NCBI GenBank assembly: GCA_014879845.1
Contig: JACSRI010000137.1
Location: forward strand, 1-64,000
Direction: 5' to 3'
Origin: Opitutaceae bacterium
Lineage (GTDB): Bacteria > Verrucomicrobiota > Verrucomicrobiia > Opitutales > Opitutaceae
Length of the DNA: 64,000 nt
Shown here: positions 15,952-25,571 of the stretch, one piece after another
How the letters are laid out: every line of letters starts with the position of its first letter
Position numbering within the stretch: the first letter of the stretch is position 1
Position numbers and translations under genes: made by a program
Notes under the pieces: generated by a model
Told to the model about the DNA's origin: nothing
Database searches by the model: none
Seen by the model: the letters and a program-made list of their open reading frames with translations, nothing else

Positions 15952-16203
15952 ATGAAAACAGCGACCGTCAGGCAGCTCCGGAACCAATACACCGAAGTCC
16001 TCGGCTGGGTCGCCTCGGGTGAGGAGGTTGCGATCAGTCAGCGGGGCAAAGTCATCGCACGGCTGGTGCCGGAAACGGACGCGGGAGTGCGCAAGGTCGA
16101 TTGGTCGGCGAGTGCCGCGGCCCGGATGGACAAGTCCACGCTCCCGGCGTTGACCGCTGAGGAATCCGTGCGGTTGGTGGCGGAAAGCCGAGGGGCTTAC
16201 TGA
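15952..16203 (+). CDS. Phd/YefM-family antitoxin
   Basis: The 83-residue protein has an N-terminal Phd/YefM DNA-binding half (TATVRQLRNQYTEVLGWVASGEEVAISQRGKVIARLVP). The polar C-terminal part (about 45-83) would wrap and block the toxin. It is followed 6 bases later by a PIN-domain toxin gene in the same orientation, the usual antitoxin-first order. It probably represses its own operon through the palindrome that ends just upstream of its start codon. Phd-type antitoxins paired with PIN toxins are well known. Confidence 0.9.
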   Translation: MKTATVRQLRNQYTEVLGWVASGEEVAISQRGKVIARLVPETDAGVRKVDWSASAAARMDKSTLPALTAEESVRLVAESRGAY

Positions 16204-16209
16204 GCACGC

Positions 16210-16647
16210 ATGGCGTACGTCTGCTGCGACACGAGTTTTCTGTTTTCGCTCTACGGGCGCGATGCCAACTCGGCGCGTGCGCTCGCCGCAGTGACCCGAC
16301 TCAGGCAGGCGTTGACGCTGAGCGCGCTCAACGACTTCGAGTTTCGCAACGCGGTGCGCTTCGCCGTCTTTCGTCAGATCCTCGCGCCGGCCGATCTCGC
16401 CAGCATTCTCGCGGCCTATGAGTCGGACGTCGCCGGTGGGCGATTGATCGTCGAACAGGTCAACCTCGCGCAGGTGGTCACCGAAGCCAGCCGGCTCTCG
16501 GCCACGCACACCGTGAAGGGTGGGCACCGGTCGTTCGATCTGCTGCATGTCGCCGTGGCGACGCATCTCGGGGCCGGAGTGTTTCTGTCGTTCGATACCA
16601 ACCAGGCGGCGCTCGCGAAGCGCGTGGGATTGAAGGTCGCGCCATAG
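16210..16647 (+). CDS. PIN-domain toxin (VapC-type ribonuclease)
   Basis: The 145-residue protein has the four acidic positions of PIN nucleases: Asp-7 in CDTSFLFSLY, Glu in LNDFEFRNAV, Asp in RSFDLLHVAVA and Asp in VFLSFDTNQAALA. VapC toxins cut tRNA or rRNA with Mg2+ when freed from the antitoxin. Length is normal for the family. The start is set by the 6-base gap after the antitoxin. After this gene comes a 269-base gap with hairpins and the terminator of the mutase operon. Confidence 0.9.
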   Translation: MAYVCCDTSFLFSLYGRDANSARALAAVTRLRQALTLSALNDFEFRNAVRFAVFRQILAPADLASILAAYESDVAGGRLIVEQVNLAQVVTEASRLSATHTVKGGHRSFDLLHVAVATHLGAGVFLSFDTNQAALAKRVGLKVAP

Positions 16648-16656
16648 GCTTTTGCG

Positions 16657-16725
16657 CCGCCTTCAGGCGGACTTGAACTGCGCGGCGTGCGGGGACCGAC
16701 TCCCGGGAGTTCCGGCTGAAGCCGG
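16657..16725. repeat. Two short REP-like hairpins
   Basis: CCGCC-TTCA-GGCGG (16657-16670) and CCGGCT-GA-AGCCGG (16712-16725) lie just past the toxin gene. The second (GGCTGAAGCCGGGGCTAC) has the style of the other dispersed hairpins in this window, but no second copy was found here. Confidence 0.45.
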
Positions 16726-16820
16726 GGCTACGAACGGAGTCGGTTTCAACTGCAGTGCATCTCTCGTGAGTCGCTGCGCGAACGCGGGCGAGGCGATCGG
16801 CGGCAGTTGCGACTGCCGGA

Positions 16821-16856
16821 CAAAACAAGGGCGTCCCACGAATCGCGGGACGCCCT
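16821..16856 (-). terminator. Rho-independent terminator of the mutase operon
   Basis: AGGGCGTCCC (16828-16837) and GGGACGCCCT (16847-16856) form a perfect 10-bp stem with a 9-base loop. On the minus strand it is followed by TTGTTTTGTC. It lies about 60 bases downstream of the mutase large-subunit stop. Confidence 0.85.
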
Positions 16857-16916
16857 CGGTGCAACGTCAGTGACCCTTCCTCGCCGGAGCGACGAAGGGC
16901 CAAGGTGTTTGGCGGT

Positions 16917-19106
16917 TCAGTGCGCGAGGCGCTTGTTCAGCTCCGTCAGGATCGTCTTGGCCGCTGCGGGGATGACCGTGCCGGGGCCGAAGACGGCGGT
17001 GGCACCGTTCTTCAGGAGGAAGTCGTAATCCTGCGCGGGGATGACTCCGCCGCAGATGACCATGATGTCCTCGCGGCCGAGGCGCTTGAGTTCCTCGACC
17101 AGCTTGGGCAGCAGCGTCTTGTGGCCGGCGGCGAGCGAGCTCATGCCGACCACGTGCACGTCGTTCTCCACGGCCTGCTTCGCGGTCTCCTCGGGCGTCT
17201 GGAAGAGCGGCCCGATGTCGACGTCGAATCCAAGGTCCGCATACGCCGTGGCGACGACCTTCGCGCCGCGGTCGTGGCCGTCCTGGCCCATCTTCGCGAT
17301 CATGATGCGCGGACGGCGACCTTCCTTCTTCGCGAAGTCGTCGGTCAGTTTCCGGACCTCGCCGATCTGGTTGTCTTTGCCGAATTCTGCGGAGTACACG
17401 CCGGTGATGGAACGGATGACAGCCTTGTGGCGGCCGTAGATGACTTCAAGCGCGTCGGAGATCTCGCCGAGCGACGCGCGCACCTGGGCGGCGTTCACGG
17501 CGAGTTCGAGCAGGTTGCCGGTGCCGTTCTTCGCGGCCTCGGTGAGGGCGGCGAGCGCGGCCTGGACCTTCGTCCCGTCGCGTTCGGCCCGGAGCTTGGC
17601 GAGGCGCTTGATCTGCGACTCGCGCACGGCGGTGTTGTCCACCTCGAGGATCTCCAGCGGGTCCTCCTTCGCGAGGCGGTACTTGTTCACGCCGACGATC
17701 GTCTCGCGGCCGCTGTCGATGCGCGCCTGGCGGCGGGCGGCCGCCTCCTCGATGCGCATCTTGGGCAGGCCGCTCTCGAGCGCCTTGGCCATGCCGCCGA
17801 GCTTTTCCACTTCCTCGATGTGGGCCCAGGCGCGGCGCATGAGCGCGTCGGTGAGGGCCTCGACGTAGTAGCTGCCGCCCCACGGGTCGATGACCTTGCA
17901 GATGCCGGTCTCGTCCTGGAGGTAGAGCTGCGTGTTGCGCGCGATGCGGGCGGAAAAGTCCGTCGGCAGTGCGATCGCCTCGTCGAGCGCATTGGTGTGG
18001 AGCGACTGCGTGTGACCCAGCGCTGAGGCCATCGCCTCGATGCAGGTGCGCGTCACGTTGTTGAACGGATCCTGCTCGGTCAGCGACCAGCCGGAGGTCT
18101 GCGAGTGCGTGCGCAGCGCCATCGACTTCGTCGACTTCGGGCCGAACTGCTTCACGATCTTCGCCCAGAGCAGGCGGGCGGCGCGCATCTTCGCCACCTC
18201 CATGAAGTAGTTTTTCCCGATGGCCCAGAAGAAGGAGAGGCGCGGCGCGAAGTCATCGACGCCGAGGCCGGCCTTCGTGCCGGTGCGCAAGTACTCGAGA
18301 CCGTCGGCGAGCGTGTAGGCGAGCTCGAGGTCGGCCGTGGCTCCCGCCTCCTGCATGTGGTAGCCGGAGATCGAGATGGAGTTGAACTTCGGCATCTTCT
18401 GCGAGGTGAAGGCGAAGATGTCGCCGATGATCCTCATCGAGGGCGCGGGCGGATAGATGTAGGTGTTCCGCACCATGTACTCCTTGAGGATGTCGTTCTG
18501 GATCGTGCCGGCGAGTTCCTCGAGCTTGGCGCCCTGCTCGAGGGCGGCCACGATGTAGAACGCGAGCACGGGCAGCACGGCGCCGTTCATCGTCATCGAG
18601 ACGGAGACCTTGTTCAGCGGGATCCGGCTGAAAAGGATCTCCATGTCGAGGATCGAGTCGATCGCGACACCGGCCTTGCCCACGTCGCCGACCACGCGGG
18701 GGTGGTCGGAGTCGTAGCCGCGGTGGGTGGCGAGGTCGAAGGCGACCGAGAGGCCCTTCTGGCCGGCCGCGAGGTTGCGGCGGTAGAAGGCGTTGGACTC
18801 CTCGGCGGTGGAGAAGCCCGCGTACTGGCGCACCGTCCACGGCTGCGTCACGTACATCGTAGCGTAGGGGCCACGCAGATACGGGGCGATGCCGGCGGTG
18901 TAGCCGGTGTGCTCGGCACCGGCGATGTCCTCGGCGGTGTAGAGCGGCTTGACGGCGATCTGCTCCATCGTCTGCCAGACGAGGTCGTCCAGCTTCTTGC
19001 CGGTCTGGGCCTCGAGCTGCGCACGCCATTCGGCGTAGGTGGGCTGCTTGGCCGCAGCCGCGGCGGGCTGGAAGGGCAGGGTGGTGAAATCAACGGTGCG
19101 GCTCAT
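16917..19106 (-). CDS. mutB: Methylmalonyl-CoA mutase, large (catalytic) subunit
   Basis: The 729-residue protein has an N-terminal acyl-CoA mutase barrel ([70 protein letters not shown]). The C-terminal B12-binding domain has DGHDRG, with the cobalt-ligating His near residue 609, followed by the SL and GG motifs ([19 protein letters not shown]). It interconverts succinyl-CoA and (R)-methylmalonyl-CoA using adenosylcobalamin in the cytoplasm. Its start overlaps the stop of the small-subunit gene by 4 bases, so the two are co-translated. Length is normal. Confidence 0.97.
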   Translation of the reverse strand: MSRTVDFTTLPFQPAAAAAKQPTYAEWRAQLEAQTGKKLDDLVWQTMEQIAVKPLYTAEDIAGAEHTGYTAGIAPYLRGPYATMYVTQPWTVRQYAGFSTAEESNAFYRRNLAAGQKGLSVAFDLATHRGYDSDHPRVVGDVGKAGVAIDSILDMEILFSRIPLNKVSVSMTMNGAVLPVLAFYIVAALEQGAKLEELAGTIQNDILKEYMVRNTYIYPPAPSMRIIGDIFAFTSQKMPKFNSISISGYHMQEAGATADLELAYTLADGLEYLRTGTKAGLGVDDFAPRLSFFWAIGKNYFMEVAKMRAARLLWAKIVKQFGPKSTKSMALRTHSQTSGWSLTEQDPFNNVTRTCIEAMASALGHTQSLHTNALDEAIALPTDFSARIARNTQLYLQDETGICKVIDPWGGSYYVEALTDALMRRAWAHIEEVEKLGGMAKALESGLPKMRIEEAAARRQARIDSGRETIVGVNKYRLAKEDPLEILEVDNTAVRESQIKRLAKLRAERDGTKVQAALAALTEAAKNGTGNLLELAVNAAQVRASLGEISDALEVIYGRHKAVIRSITGVYSAEFGKDNQIGEVRKLTDDFAKKEGRRPRIMIAKMGQDGHDRGAKVVATAYADLGFDVDIGPLFQTPEETAKQAVENDVHVVGMSSLAAGHKTLLPKLVEELKRLGREDIMVICGGVIPAQDYDFLLKNGATAVFGPGTVIPAAAKTILTELNKRLAH

Positions 19107-21277
19107 TTCAGGACTCCGATCTTCGTGAGGAGGCGGGTGAGCATCTCCAGGCTGTTGCTGGCGACATTGACGAATTCATCGACGCCGGCGGCGCGCCAGG
19201 CGTCTTCAACGGGTTTATCCTTCGGTGCGGCGCCGGCCACCATGACGTGGATACCGGCGTCCTTGGCCTTGAGGGCGCGGGCGAGCGGCTCGACCGCGGT
19301 GACGTAGGTGTCGTCCATCGAAGTGATCACGACGATGCGGGCGCCCGAGGCGAGGGCCGCGGCGGCGGCTTCGTCGGCGTCCTTGAAGTCGCGATCCGCG
19401 GCGACCTTGAAGCCGCCGACCTCGAAGAAGCCCGTCGTCCAGTCGGCGCGGAGCCGGTAGAGGCGGGACGGGCCGATGTTGGCCTGGAAGAGCAGGGGCG
19501 TCTTCCCGGCGGCGGTGGCGGCGGCCGAGGCCTCGCGAAGGCGCTCGAACGGCTGCGCGGCGCGGTGGATGCACAGCGGCGTGGCCTTGGGATGCTCGGC
19601 ATCGCCGGAGCGCATCGCGCGGCAGATCTCGCCGAGCGTGGCGCCCTTCGACACGGCCTCGATTGCGGCCTCGAGGGCGGAGCGCGGTTGCGACTCGAGC
19701 AGCACGGACAGGCTGTTGAGGACAAACGCGTCCTCGTCGGCGTCGTGCTTCGTGCGGTAGTCGGCGACCTGCTTCGCGCGCTTCTGCTGGATCGCGGCGT
19801 AGTCGAGCGGCTTGCGATCGGGCTGGGCTTCGCGGGCGTTGGCGTACTGGTTCACGCCGACGATGACCGTGCGGCGCTTGGCCACGCCGTCGGCGCGGGC
19901 CTTGGCGGCGTCGGCCACCATCTTCTGCGGCGAACCGGCGAGCAGGGCCTTGGTCATGCCACCCTGCTTCTCGATTTCCTGGAAGAGCGCCCAGGCGCGG
20001 GTGGCGACCTCGTTCGTCAGCCACTCGACGTAGTGCGAACCGCCGGCGGGATCGACGACCTTCGTGAGGTCGCACTCCTCGGCGAGGATCGTCTGCGTAT
20101 TGCGCGCGATGCGACGGGAGAACTCGTCGGGCAGGCGCGTGACCTCGTCATACGGGCTGACGTGGAGCGAATCGCAGCCGCCGACCACGGCCGAGAACGC
20201 CTCGGTCGTGGTGCGCAGCATGTTCGTGTGCGCGTCGTAGACGGTCTTGTTGAACGTCGCGGTGCGCACGTGCAGGTGCATCGCGCGCGCCTGCTCGTCG
20301 CCGCCGAGCGCGGCCACGGCCTGCGACCAGACCTGGCGGGCGGCGCGGAACTTCGCCACCTCCATGAAGAAGTTCGAGCCGGCGCTGAGCGAGAAGCGCA
20401 CGTGACGCGTGGCCTCGTTGATCGAGACGCCGTGCTTCTGCAGTTCGCGCAGGTACTCGACGCCCGTCGCGAGGACGAAGGCGAGTTCCTGGACCGCGGT
20501 GGCGCCGGCGTCGGCGTAGGGCGTGCCCTGCACCGCGACGGTCTGGAGGTTTTTCGCCTGCTTGGAGGCGTAGAGTGTGAGCCCGGCCATCTCCTGCCAG
20601 GCGCGCTCGAGCGAGATGGGCAGGTCGCCCTTCCAGGCGAGCATGCCGAGTGGGTCGATCTCGATGCAACCGCGCAGGTCCTTCGGGGCCACGCCGCGTT
20701 TCTTCGCGAGGGCGAGGAGCAGGGCGGCAGCCGGCAGGGCGGAGGCGCCGGCGCGCAGGTAGACGGAGACCAGCGGCAACTGGATGTTGGCAAACGCCTT
20801 CTCCATGTCGGCGAGCGTGGCGAGCGAGAGGCCGCAGGCGCCGACGTCGCCCGGCTGGGCCTGGTCGGGGTCGCGTCCGGCGAGCGTCGCCAGATCGAGC
20901 GGGATGTTCAGCTCGGTCTGCCCGCGCTCCAGGTCGTGGAGGGCGGCGGCGTTGAACTCCTCGGGCGTGGCGAGCGGCAGTTCCTGGGAGATCTCCCAGC
21001 CGTGGCCGACCTGGCCGGCGGCAGTTGCGCCGCGCAGGCGGCTGGCCGTGCCCGGCAGCTCGGCGAGCTGGGGCAGGTGGGCGACGTCCTCCTTGCGGTA
21101 GATCGGCTGGAGCTCGATGCCTTCGGGCGTGCGCGTGATGAGCTTCTTTTCAAAGGGTGCACCCTTGAGGAGAGCTTCAGCGGCGGCGCGCCACTCGTCA
21201 TAGGTCGGCAGCGGAAACTCCGCGAGCAGGCGCTCGGGTTTTCCGGCCGGGTTGGTTTCGTGCGTGGGCACTTTCAT
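19103..21277 (-). CDS. mutA: Methylmalonyl-CoA mutase, small subunit
   Basis: The 724-residue protein is homologous along its length to the large subunit. It keeps the barrel ([49 protein letters not shown]) and a B12-like domain, but the DxHxxG cobalt-ligating motif is absent; the equivalent strand reads [16 protein letters not shown]. This is known for MutA, which is structural rather than catalytic. It is the first gene of a two-gene operon, divergent from the epimerase and sodium-pump run. A TAGAAT hexamer stands 15 bases before the ATG. Confidence 0.93.
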   Translation of the reverse strand: MKVPTHETNPAGKPERLLAEFPLPTYDEWRAAAEALLKGAPFEKKLITRTPEGIELQPIYRKEDVAHLPQLAELPGTASRLRGATAAGQVGHGWEISQELPLATPEEFNAAALHDLERGQTELNIPLDLATLAGRDPDQAQPGDVGACGLSLATLADMEKAFANIQLPLVSVYLRAGASALPAAALLLALAKKRGVAPKDLRGCIEIDPLGMLAWKGDLPISLERAWQEMAGLTLYASKQAKNLQTVAVQGTPYADAGATAVQELAFVLATGVEYLRELQKHGVSINEATRHVRFSLSAGSNFFMEVAKFRAARQVWSQAVAALGGDEQARAMHLHVRTATFNKTVYDAHTNMLRTTTEAFSAVVGGCDSLHVSPYDEVTRLPDEFSRRIARNTQTILAEECDLTKVVDPAGGSHYVEWLTNEVATRAWALFQEIEKQGGMTKALLAGSPQKMVADAAKARADGVAKRRTVIVGVNQYANAREAQPDRKPLDYAAIQQKRAKQVADYRTKHDADEDAFVLNSLSVLLESQPRSALEAAIEAVSKGATLGEICRAMRSGDAEHPKATPLCIHRAAQPFERLREASAAATAAGKTPLLFQANIGPSRLYRLRADWTTGFFEVGGFKVAADRDFKDADEAAAAALASGARIVVITSMDDTYVTAVEPLARALKAKDAGIHVMVAGAAPKDKPVEDAWRAAGVDEFVNVASNSLEMLTRLLTKIGVLK

Positions 21278-21292
21278 GGCGTTGCAGAAGAA

Positions 21293-21298
21293 ATTCTA
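21293..21298 (-). promoter_or_regulatory. Possible -10 element of mutAB
   Basis: Minus-strand TAGAAT ends 15 bases before the mutA ATG. No good -35 partner is seen at 16-18 bases. Confidence 0.35.
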
Positions 21299-21504
21299 AC
21301 ACCCCGGGTCTACGCATTCCATAGTGAGCCAGTGGCAAAAAGTGCGGAGACGGTTCTCGGGCGCAACGTGTATCCTGTTCAGGATGCTTCCGCCAGAGGC
21401 CACTCCCACTCGCTCGATGGGGATTACGATCCTCGGGCCGGAGGCATGTTCAACTCCCGGGAGGCACGACGGATTCTTATCGCGTCGGCTGCTGGGTTTA
21501 GCTC

Positions 21505-21510
21505 TATAAG
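21505..21510 (+). promoter_or_regulatory. Possible -10 element of the epimerase gene
   Basis: TATAAG ends 5 bases before the ATG at 21516. If used, transcription would start at or next to the start codon (leaderless). A -35 is not evident. The rest of the 238-base divergent region shows no gene or recognised riboswitch. Confidence 0.4.
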
Positions 21511-21515
21511 AAAAA

Positions 21516-21938
21516 ATGATCCAACGCATCGACCACCTCGGCATCGCCGTCCGCTCGCTGGCGGAGACCGTGAAGTATTACGAGCAGGCCCTGGGCCTGA
21601 AGTGTGAACACTACGAGGAGGTGCCGTCGCAGAAGGTGAAGACGGCGTTCTTCGACGTGGGTGGGGTGCACATCGAGTTGCTCGAGCCAACCTCCCCCGA
21701 GAGCACGATCGCGCAGTTCATCGAGAAGCGCGGCGAGGGCATCCACCACATCGCCTTCGCCTCGGATGACATCACCGGTCAGCTCGCCGGTGCGAAGAAC
21801 GCGGGCGTGAAGCTCCTGCACGAGGTGCCTTTCGAGGGCGCGGCGGGCAAGCTCGTCGCCTTCCTGCACCCGAAGTCGACCTACGGCGTGCTGACCGAGT
21901 TCTGCATGCCCAAGCCCGGAGCCGCGGCCGCTCACTGA
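21516..21938 (+). CDS. mce: Methylmalonyl-CoA epimerase
   Basis: The 140-residue glyoxalase/VOC-fold protein begins IQRIDHLGIAVRSLAETVKYYEQALGL and contains DVGGVHIELLEPTSPESTIAQFI and GEGIHHIAFASDDI. Metal-binding His/Glu positions fall in DHLGIAV, HIELLE and HHIAFA. It interconverts the (R) and (S) forms of methylmalonyl-CoA, linking the mutase to the decarboxylase encoded next. Length is typical. Confidence 0.96.
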   Translation: MIQRIDHLGIAVRSLAETVKYYEQALGLKCEHYEEVPSQKVKTAFFDVGGVHIELLEPTSPESTIAQFIEKRGEGIHHIAFASDDITGQLAGAKNAGVKLLHEVPFEGAAGKLVAFLHPKSTYGVLTEFCMPKPGAAAAH

Positions 21939-21995
21939 GCCGGGCCGCGCTTTCCGTCACCTCAATCCGCCATCCGCTTTCAGGAGAATCGCTCC

Positions 21996-23552
21996 ATGCC
22001 CATTGATCCCGCATTGCTCAAGGAACTCGAGGCGCGTCGCAAGAAGGCCGCGCTCGGGGGAGGAAAAGACAAGATCGCCAAGCGCCACGAGAAGGGCCAG
22101 CTGACGGCCCGCGACCGTCTGGCCGCGCTCTTTGATGCCGACACGTTCATCGAGTTCGGCATGCACGCCGCGCACGCCTGCCATGCCTTCGGCATGGAGG
22201 ACAAGGAGATGCCGGCCGACGGCGTCGTGACCGGCATCGGCTATGTCGCCGGCCGCCCCGTGGCAGCCTACTCGCACGACTTCACGGTCGGCGGTGGCGC
22301 GCTCGGGCGCATCCACGCCGCCAAGGTCTGCGACCTCATGGACTATGCCATGAAGGCGGGCATGCCCATCGTTGGGATCAACGACTCCGGTGGCGCGCGC
22401 ATCCAGGAGGGCGTGGACTCGCTCTCCGGCTATGGCCAGATCTTCTTCCGCAACGTCGCGGCCTCCGGCCTCGTGCCCCAGATCGCGATCATCGCCGGCC
22501 CGTGCGCCGGTGGCGCCGCCTACTCGCCCGCGCTCACCGACTTCCTCATCATGGTGCGCAACGCGGCAACGAACATGTTCATCTGCGGCCCCGAGGTGAT
22601 CAAAGCCGCCACCGGTGAGACGGCCAAGCTCGAGCAGTTCGCCACCGCGGACGCGCACGCTTCGGTCAGCGGCAACGTCCACCTCATCGCGAACGACGAC
22701 AAGCACGCCGTCCAGCTCGCGCAGACGCTGATGAGCTACCTGCCGTCGAACAACCTCGACGATCCGCCGCACCATCCCGCCGAGCACCTCAGCCTCGCCC
22801 CGATCCTCAAGCTCAACGAGCTGATGCCCGCCGACCCGAAGATGCCCTTCGACGTGAAGGACATGATCGGTGCGCTGGTCGACTCCGGTTCGTTCTTCGA
22901 GATCATGGCCTCGTTCGCGCCCAACCTCGTGGTTGGATTCGCGCGCATCGACGGCATCGTGGTCGGCATCGTGGCCAACCAGCCCAAGGTCAAGGCCGGC
23001 TGCCTCGACATCGACGCCTCGGACAAGGGCGCGCGCTTCATCCGCACGTGCAATGTCTACGGCATCCCGATCGTCACGCTCGTCGACGTCCCCGGCTACA
23101 TGCCCGGCCTCGCCCAGGAGCGCGGCGGCATCATCCGCCACGGCGCGAAGCTGCTCTTCGCCTACGCCGCGGCCACCGTGCCGAAGATCACGGTGATCCT
23201 GCGCAAGGCCTACGGCGGCGCCTACCTCGCCATGTGCTCGAGCGACCTCGGCGCCGATCTCGTCTACGCCTGGCCGACGGCCGAGATCGCGGTCATGGGC
23301 GCGGAAGGCGCGGTGAAGGTGATCTTCGGCAAGGAACTCAAGGAGGCGCCCGACGCCGACAAGAAGCTGGCCGAGCTCATCTCACAGTACCGCGAGGAGT
23401 TCGCCTCGCCGTATCAGGCCGCCAAGAACGCGCTCATCACCGACGTGATCGAGCCGTCGCAGACGCGCGGCATGGTCTCGCTCGGCCTGCGCTCGCTCCT
23501 GACCAAGCGCGAGACCCGCCCGCCAAAGAAGCACGGCAACATGCCGCTCTGA
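21996..23552 (+). CDS. mmdA: Methylmalonyl-CoA decarboxylase/carboxyltransferase alpha subunit
   Basis: The 518-residue protein has two crotonase-like carboxyltransferase halves. Oxyanion-hole and CoA motifs include GINDSGGARIQEGV, GPCAGGAAYSPALTDF, VDVPGYMPGLAQERGGIIRHGAKLL and AYGGAYLAMCSSDLGAD. It moves the carboxyl group of (S)-methylmalonyl-CoA to biotin on the carrier protein encoded two genes later. The context of OadB/OadG-like membrane subunits favours a sodium-pumping decarboxylase over a propionyl-CoA carboxylase, and no biotin carboxylase gene is present here. CAGGAGA at 21981-21987 is a good ribosome-binding site. Confidence 0.93.
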   Translation: MPIDPALLKELEARRKKAALGGGKDKIAKRHEKGQLTARDRLAALFDADTFIEFGMHAAHACHAFGMEDKEMPADGVVTGIGYVAGRPVAAYSHDFTVGGGALGRIHAAKVCDLMDYAMKAGMPIVGINDSGGARIQEGVDSLSGYGQIFFRNVAASGLVPQIAIIAGPCAGGAAYSPALTDFLIMVRNAATNMFICGPEVIKAATGETAKLEQFATADAHASVSGNVHLIANDDKHAVQLAQTLMSYLPSNNLDDPPHHPAEHLSLAPILKLNELMPADPKMPFDVKDMIGALVDSGSFFEIMASFAPNLVVGFARIDGIVVGIVANQPKVKAGCLDIDASDKGARFIRTCNVYGIPIVTLVDVPGYMPGLAQERGGIIRHGAKLLFAYAAATVPKITVILRKAYGGAYLAMCSSDLGADLVYAWPTAEIAVMGAEGAVKVIFGKELKEAPDADKKLAELISQYREEFASPYQAAKNALITDVIEPSQTRGMVSLGLRSLLTKRETRPPKKHGNMPL

Positions 23553-23586
23553 TCCTCGAAGACACTCACACCGCGATCAGCCCCAT

Positions 23587-23949
23587 ATGCACCTGAACTG
23601 GCAAGGATTCCTCGAGTCACTCGAACACCTCACCGGGTTCGTCATCGTCATGATCGCGCTCGGCGGGTTGTGGGGGCTCACGGCCCTCATGGCCAAGCTG
23701 GTTGCGTTGATTGAAAAGCCCAAGGTGCCGGCGACGGTGGCTCCCGCCGCCGCGCCCGCGCCGGCCGCGCCGGTCGCCGCTGTCGCGGCGGCCGCCGGTG
23801 GTCCGCCCGAGGACGACCTCGTCGTCGTGGCTGCGGCCGTCGCGACGATGCTCGGCGCCCGCCACCGCGTGGTCGCCGTCAAGCCCGTCTCCTCGTCGTG
23901 GGGCCAGCAGGGCCGCCGCGACATCCATGCCTCGCACCGTATCCGTTGA
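23587..23949 (+). CDS. Sodium-pump decarboxylase gamma/delta-type membrane subunit
   Basis: The 120-residue protein has one N-terminal membrane segment (TGFVIVMIALGGLWGLTALMAKLVALI), an Ala/Pro linker, and a C-terminal domain with DLVVVAAAVATMLG ending WGQQGRRDIHASHRIR. The C-terminal arrangement fits the MmdD/OadG family, which assembles the decarboxylase complex and contacts the beta subunit. It lies between alpha and the biotin carrier, as in known mmd clusters. A homologous but distinct protein is encoded at 27264. Confidence 0.82.
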   Translation: MHLNWQGFLESLEHLTGFVIVMIALGGLWGLTALMAKLVALIEKPKVPATVAPAAAPAPAAPVAAVAAAAGGPPEDDLVVVAAAVATMLGARHRVVAVKPVSSSWGQQGRRDIHASHRIR

Positions 23950-23991
23950 TCCACTCTCCAGTCTCCGCCATCGCCTGACCCTTATCCGTCC

Positions 23992-24402
23992 ATGAAGAAG
24001 ACCCTTCGCATTTCGTTCAATGGGAAGACCTACGAGGTCGTCGCCGAACTCCTGGGCGAGGACGATGCCGCGCCGTCGCCGGCGCGCGCCTCCGCTCCCG
24101 CTCCTGTCGCTGTCGCCGCCGCGGCGGCCGCACCCGCTGCGGCCGCGCCCAAGCCGGCGGCCGCTCCCGCCGCGCCCGCCGCCGGTGGTGCCGGGGCGAT
24201 CCCGAGCCCGCTCGCGGGCAAGGTCGTCTCGATCGACGTCAAGGTCGGCCAGCAGGTCGCCGCCGGTGCCCAGCTCGCCACGCTCGAGGCGATGAAGATG
24301 AACACGCTCATCTACGCGCCGCAGGCTGGCACGGTCGCCTCGGTGCATGCCAATCCCGGCGACGCCGTGGAGGAAGGCCAGCCCCTGCTCACGCTTTCCT
24401 AA
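23992..24402 (+). CDS. mmdC: Biotin carboxyl carrier subunit
   Basis: The 136-residue protein starts with a short conserved segment (KTLRISFNGKTYEVVAELLGE), then a long Ala/Pro linker. A C-terminal biotinyl domain has the biotinylation site EAMKMN; the central Lys is modified. GAIPSPLAGKVVSIDVKVGQQV and GTVASVHANPGDAVEEGQPLLTLS are standard. It carries carboxybiotin from the alpha subunit to the membrane beta subunit. It is the only biotin carrier in the cluster. Confidence 0.95.
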   Translation: MKKTLRISFNGKTYEVVAELLGEDDAAPSPARASAPAPVAVAAAAAAPAAAAPKPAAAPAAPAAGGAGAIPSPLAGKVVSIDVKVGQQVAAGAQLATLEAMKMNTLIYAPQAGTVASVHANPGDAVEEGQPLLTLS

Positions 24403-24414
24403 CGGTCGTCGGAC

Positions 24415-25563
24415 ATGGAACTCATCAATCGCATCATCGAAACCACCGGTTTCCTGCACATCACCTGGCAGATGGTGGTGATGTGGGGCGTGGTGGCCAT
24501 CCTGCTCTACCTCGCGGTGGCGAAGGGGTTCGAGCCGCTGCTGCTCGTGCCGATCGCGATGGGCGCGCTCATCGCGAACATCCCGACGCACGGCGTGCTC
24601 GAGGGCATGGAGGGCACGCCCTTCAAGCCCGACGGCACCGGCGGCCTCTACTACTATCTGTATTCAGGCATTCGATTCGAGCTGTTCCCGCCGATCATCT
24701 TCCTCGGCGTGGGCGCGTTGACGGACTTCGGCCCGCTCATCGCCAACCCGCGCACGCTCCTGCTCGGCGGCGCGGCCCAGCTCGGCGTGTTTGCCACGAT
24801 GTTCACGGCGATCCTGATCGGATTCAGCGCACCGGAGGCCGCCTCGATCGGCATCATCGGCGGCGCGGACGGCCCGACCTCGATCTTCCTCGCCAACAAG
24901 CTCGCCCCGCACCTGCTCGGCCCGATCGCGGTGGCGGCCTACACCTACATGTCGCTCGTGCCGCTCATCCAGCCCCCGATCATGCGGCTGCTTACGACCG
25001 ACGCGGAGCGCAAGATCCGCATGAAGACGCTGCGCAAGGTGTCCAAGACGGAGAAGCTGGTCTTCGCCGTCATGGTCATGGTGGCCTGCACCCTGCTCGT
25101 GCCCGATGCCGCGGCGCTGCTCTTCATGCTCTTCCTCGGCAACTTCATCCGCGAGTGCGGAGTGGCCGACCGGTTGAACAAGGCCGCGCAAAACGAGATC
25201 ATCAACATCACCACGATCTTCCTCGGCACGAGCGTGGGTGTGACGATGGGCGGCGAGTCCTTCCTGCGGCCGCAGACCCTCGGCATCATCGTGATGGGCG
25301 TGGTCGCATTCGGCATCTCCACCGCGGGTGGCGTGCTCATGGGCAAGATCATGAACAAGCTGAGCAAGAACCCGGTGAATCCGCTCATCGGCTCGGCCGG
25401 TGTGAGCGCGGTGCCGATGGCGGCCCGCGTCAGCCACAACGTCGGCCAGGAATACGACCCGCACAACTACCTGCTCATGCACGCCATGGGTCCGAACGTG
25501 GCGGGTGTGATCGGCACGGCCCTCGTGGCTGGCTACTACATCGCCGCCCTCGGCGGGCGGTGA
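24415..25563 (+). CDS. mmdB: Sodium-pumping decarboxylase beta subunit 1 (OadB/MmdB family)
   Basis: The 382-residue polytopic protein. IGIIGGADGPTSIFLANKLAP contains the conserved Asp region used for sodium, and NEIINITTIFLGTSVGVTMGGESFLRPQTLG is the second conserved segment. It decarboxylates carboxybiotin and exports Na+ across the inner membrane. Its position 12 bases after the biotin carrier gene makes it the partner of alpha and carrier. A second beta paralogue lies at 28928. Confidence 0.95.
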   Translation: MELINRIIETTGFLHITWQMVVMWGVVAILLYLAVAKGFEPLLLVPIAMGALIANIPTHGVLEGMEGTPFKPDGTGGLYYYLYSGIRFELFPPIIFLGVGALTDFGPLIANPRTLLLGGAAQLGVFATMFTAILIGFSAPEAASIGIIGGADGPTSIFLANKLAPHLLGPIAVAAYTYMSLVPLIQPPIMRLLTTDAERKIRMKTLRKVSKTEKLVFAVMVMVACTLLVPDAAALLFMLFLGNFIRECGVADRLNKAAQNEIINITTIFLGTSVGVTMGGESFLRPQTLGIIVMGVVAFGISTAGGVLMGKIMNKLSKNPVNPLIGSAGVSAVPMAARVSHNVGQEYDPHNYLLMHAMGPNVAGVIGTALVAGYYIAALGGR

Positions 25564-25571
25564 GCCATCCG

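Noticed and set aside
21410-21480. tRNA-like stretch with GTTCAACTCC
   Set aside because: The bases flanking the T-loop-like TTCAACT do not pair, and no acceptor or anticodon stem can be drawn.
21278-21515. Possible cobalamin riboswitch before mutA
   Set aside because: GCCACTGG is present on the minus strand (about 21323-21334), but the other conserved boxes of the B12 riboswitch, such as the AGTCAGGAGACCTGCC region, are absent.
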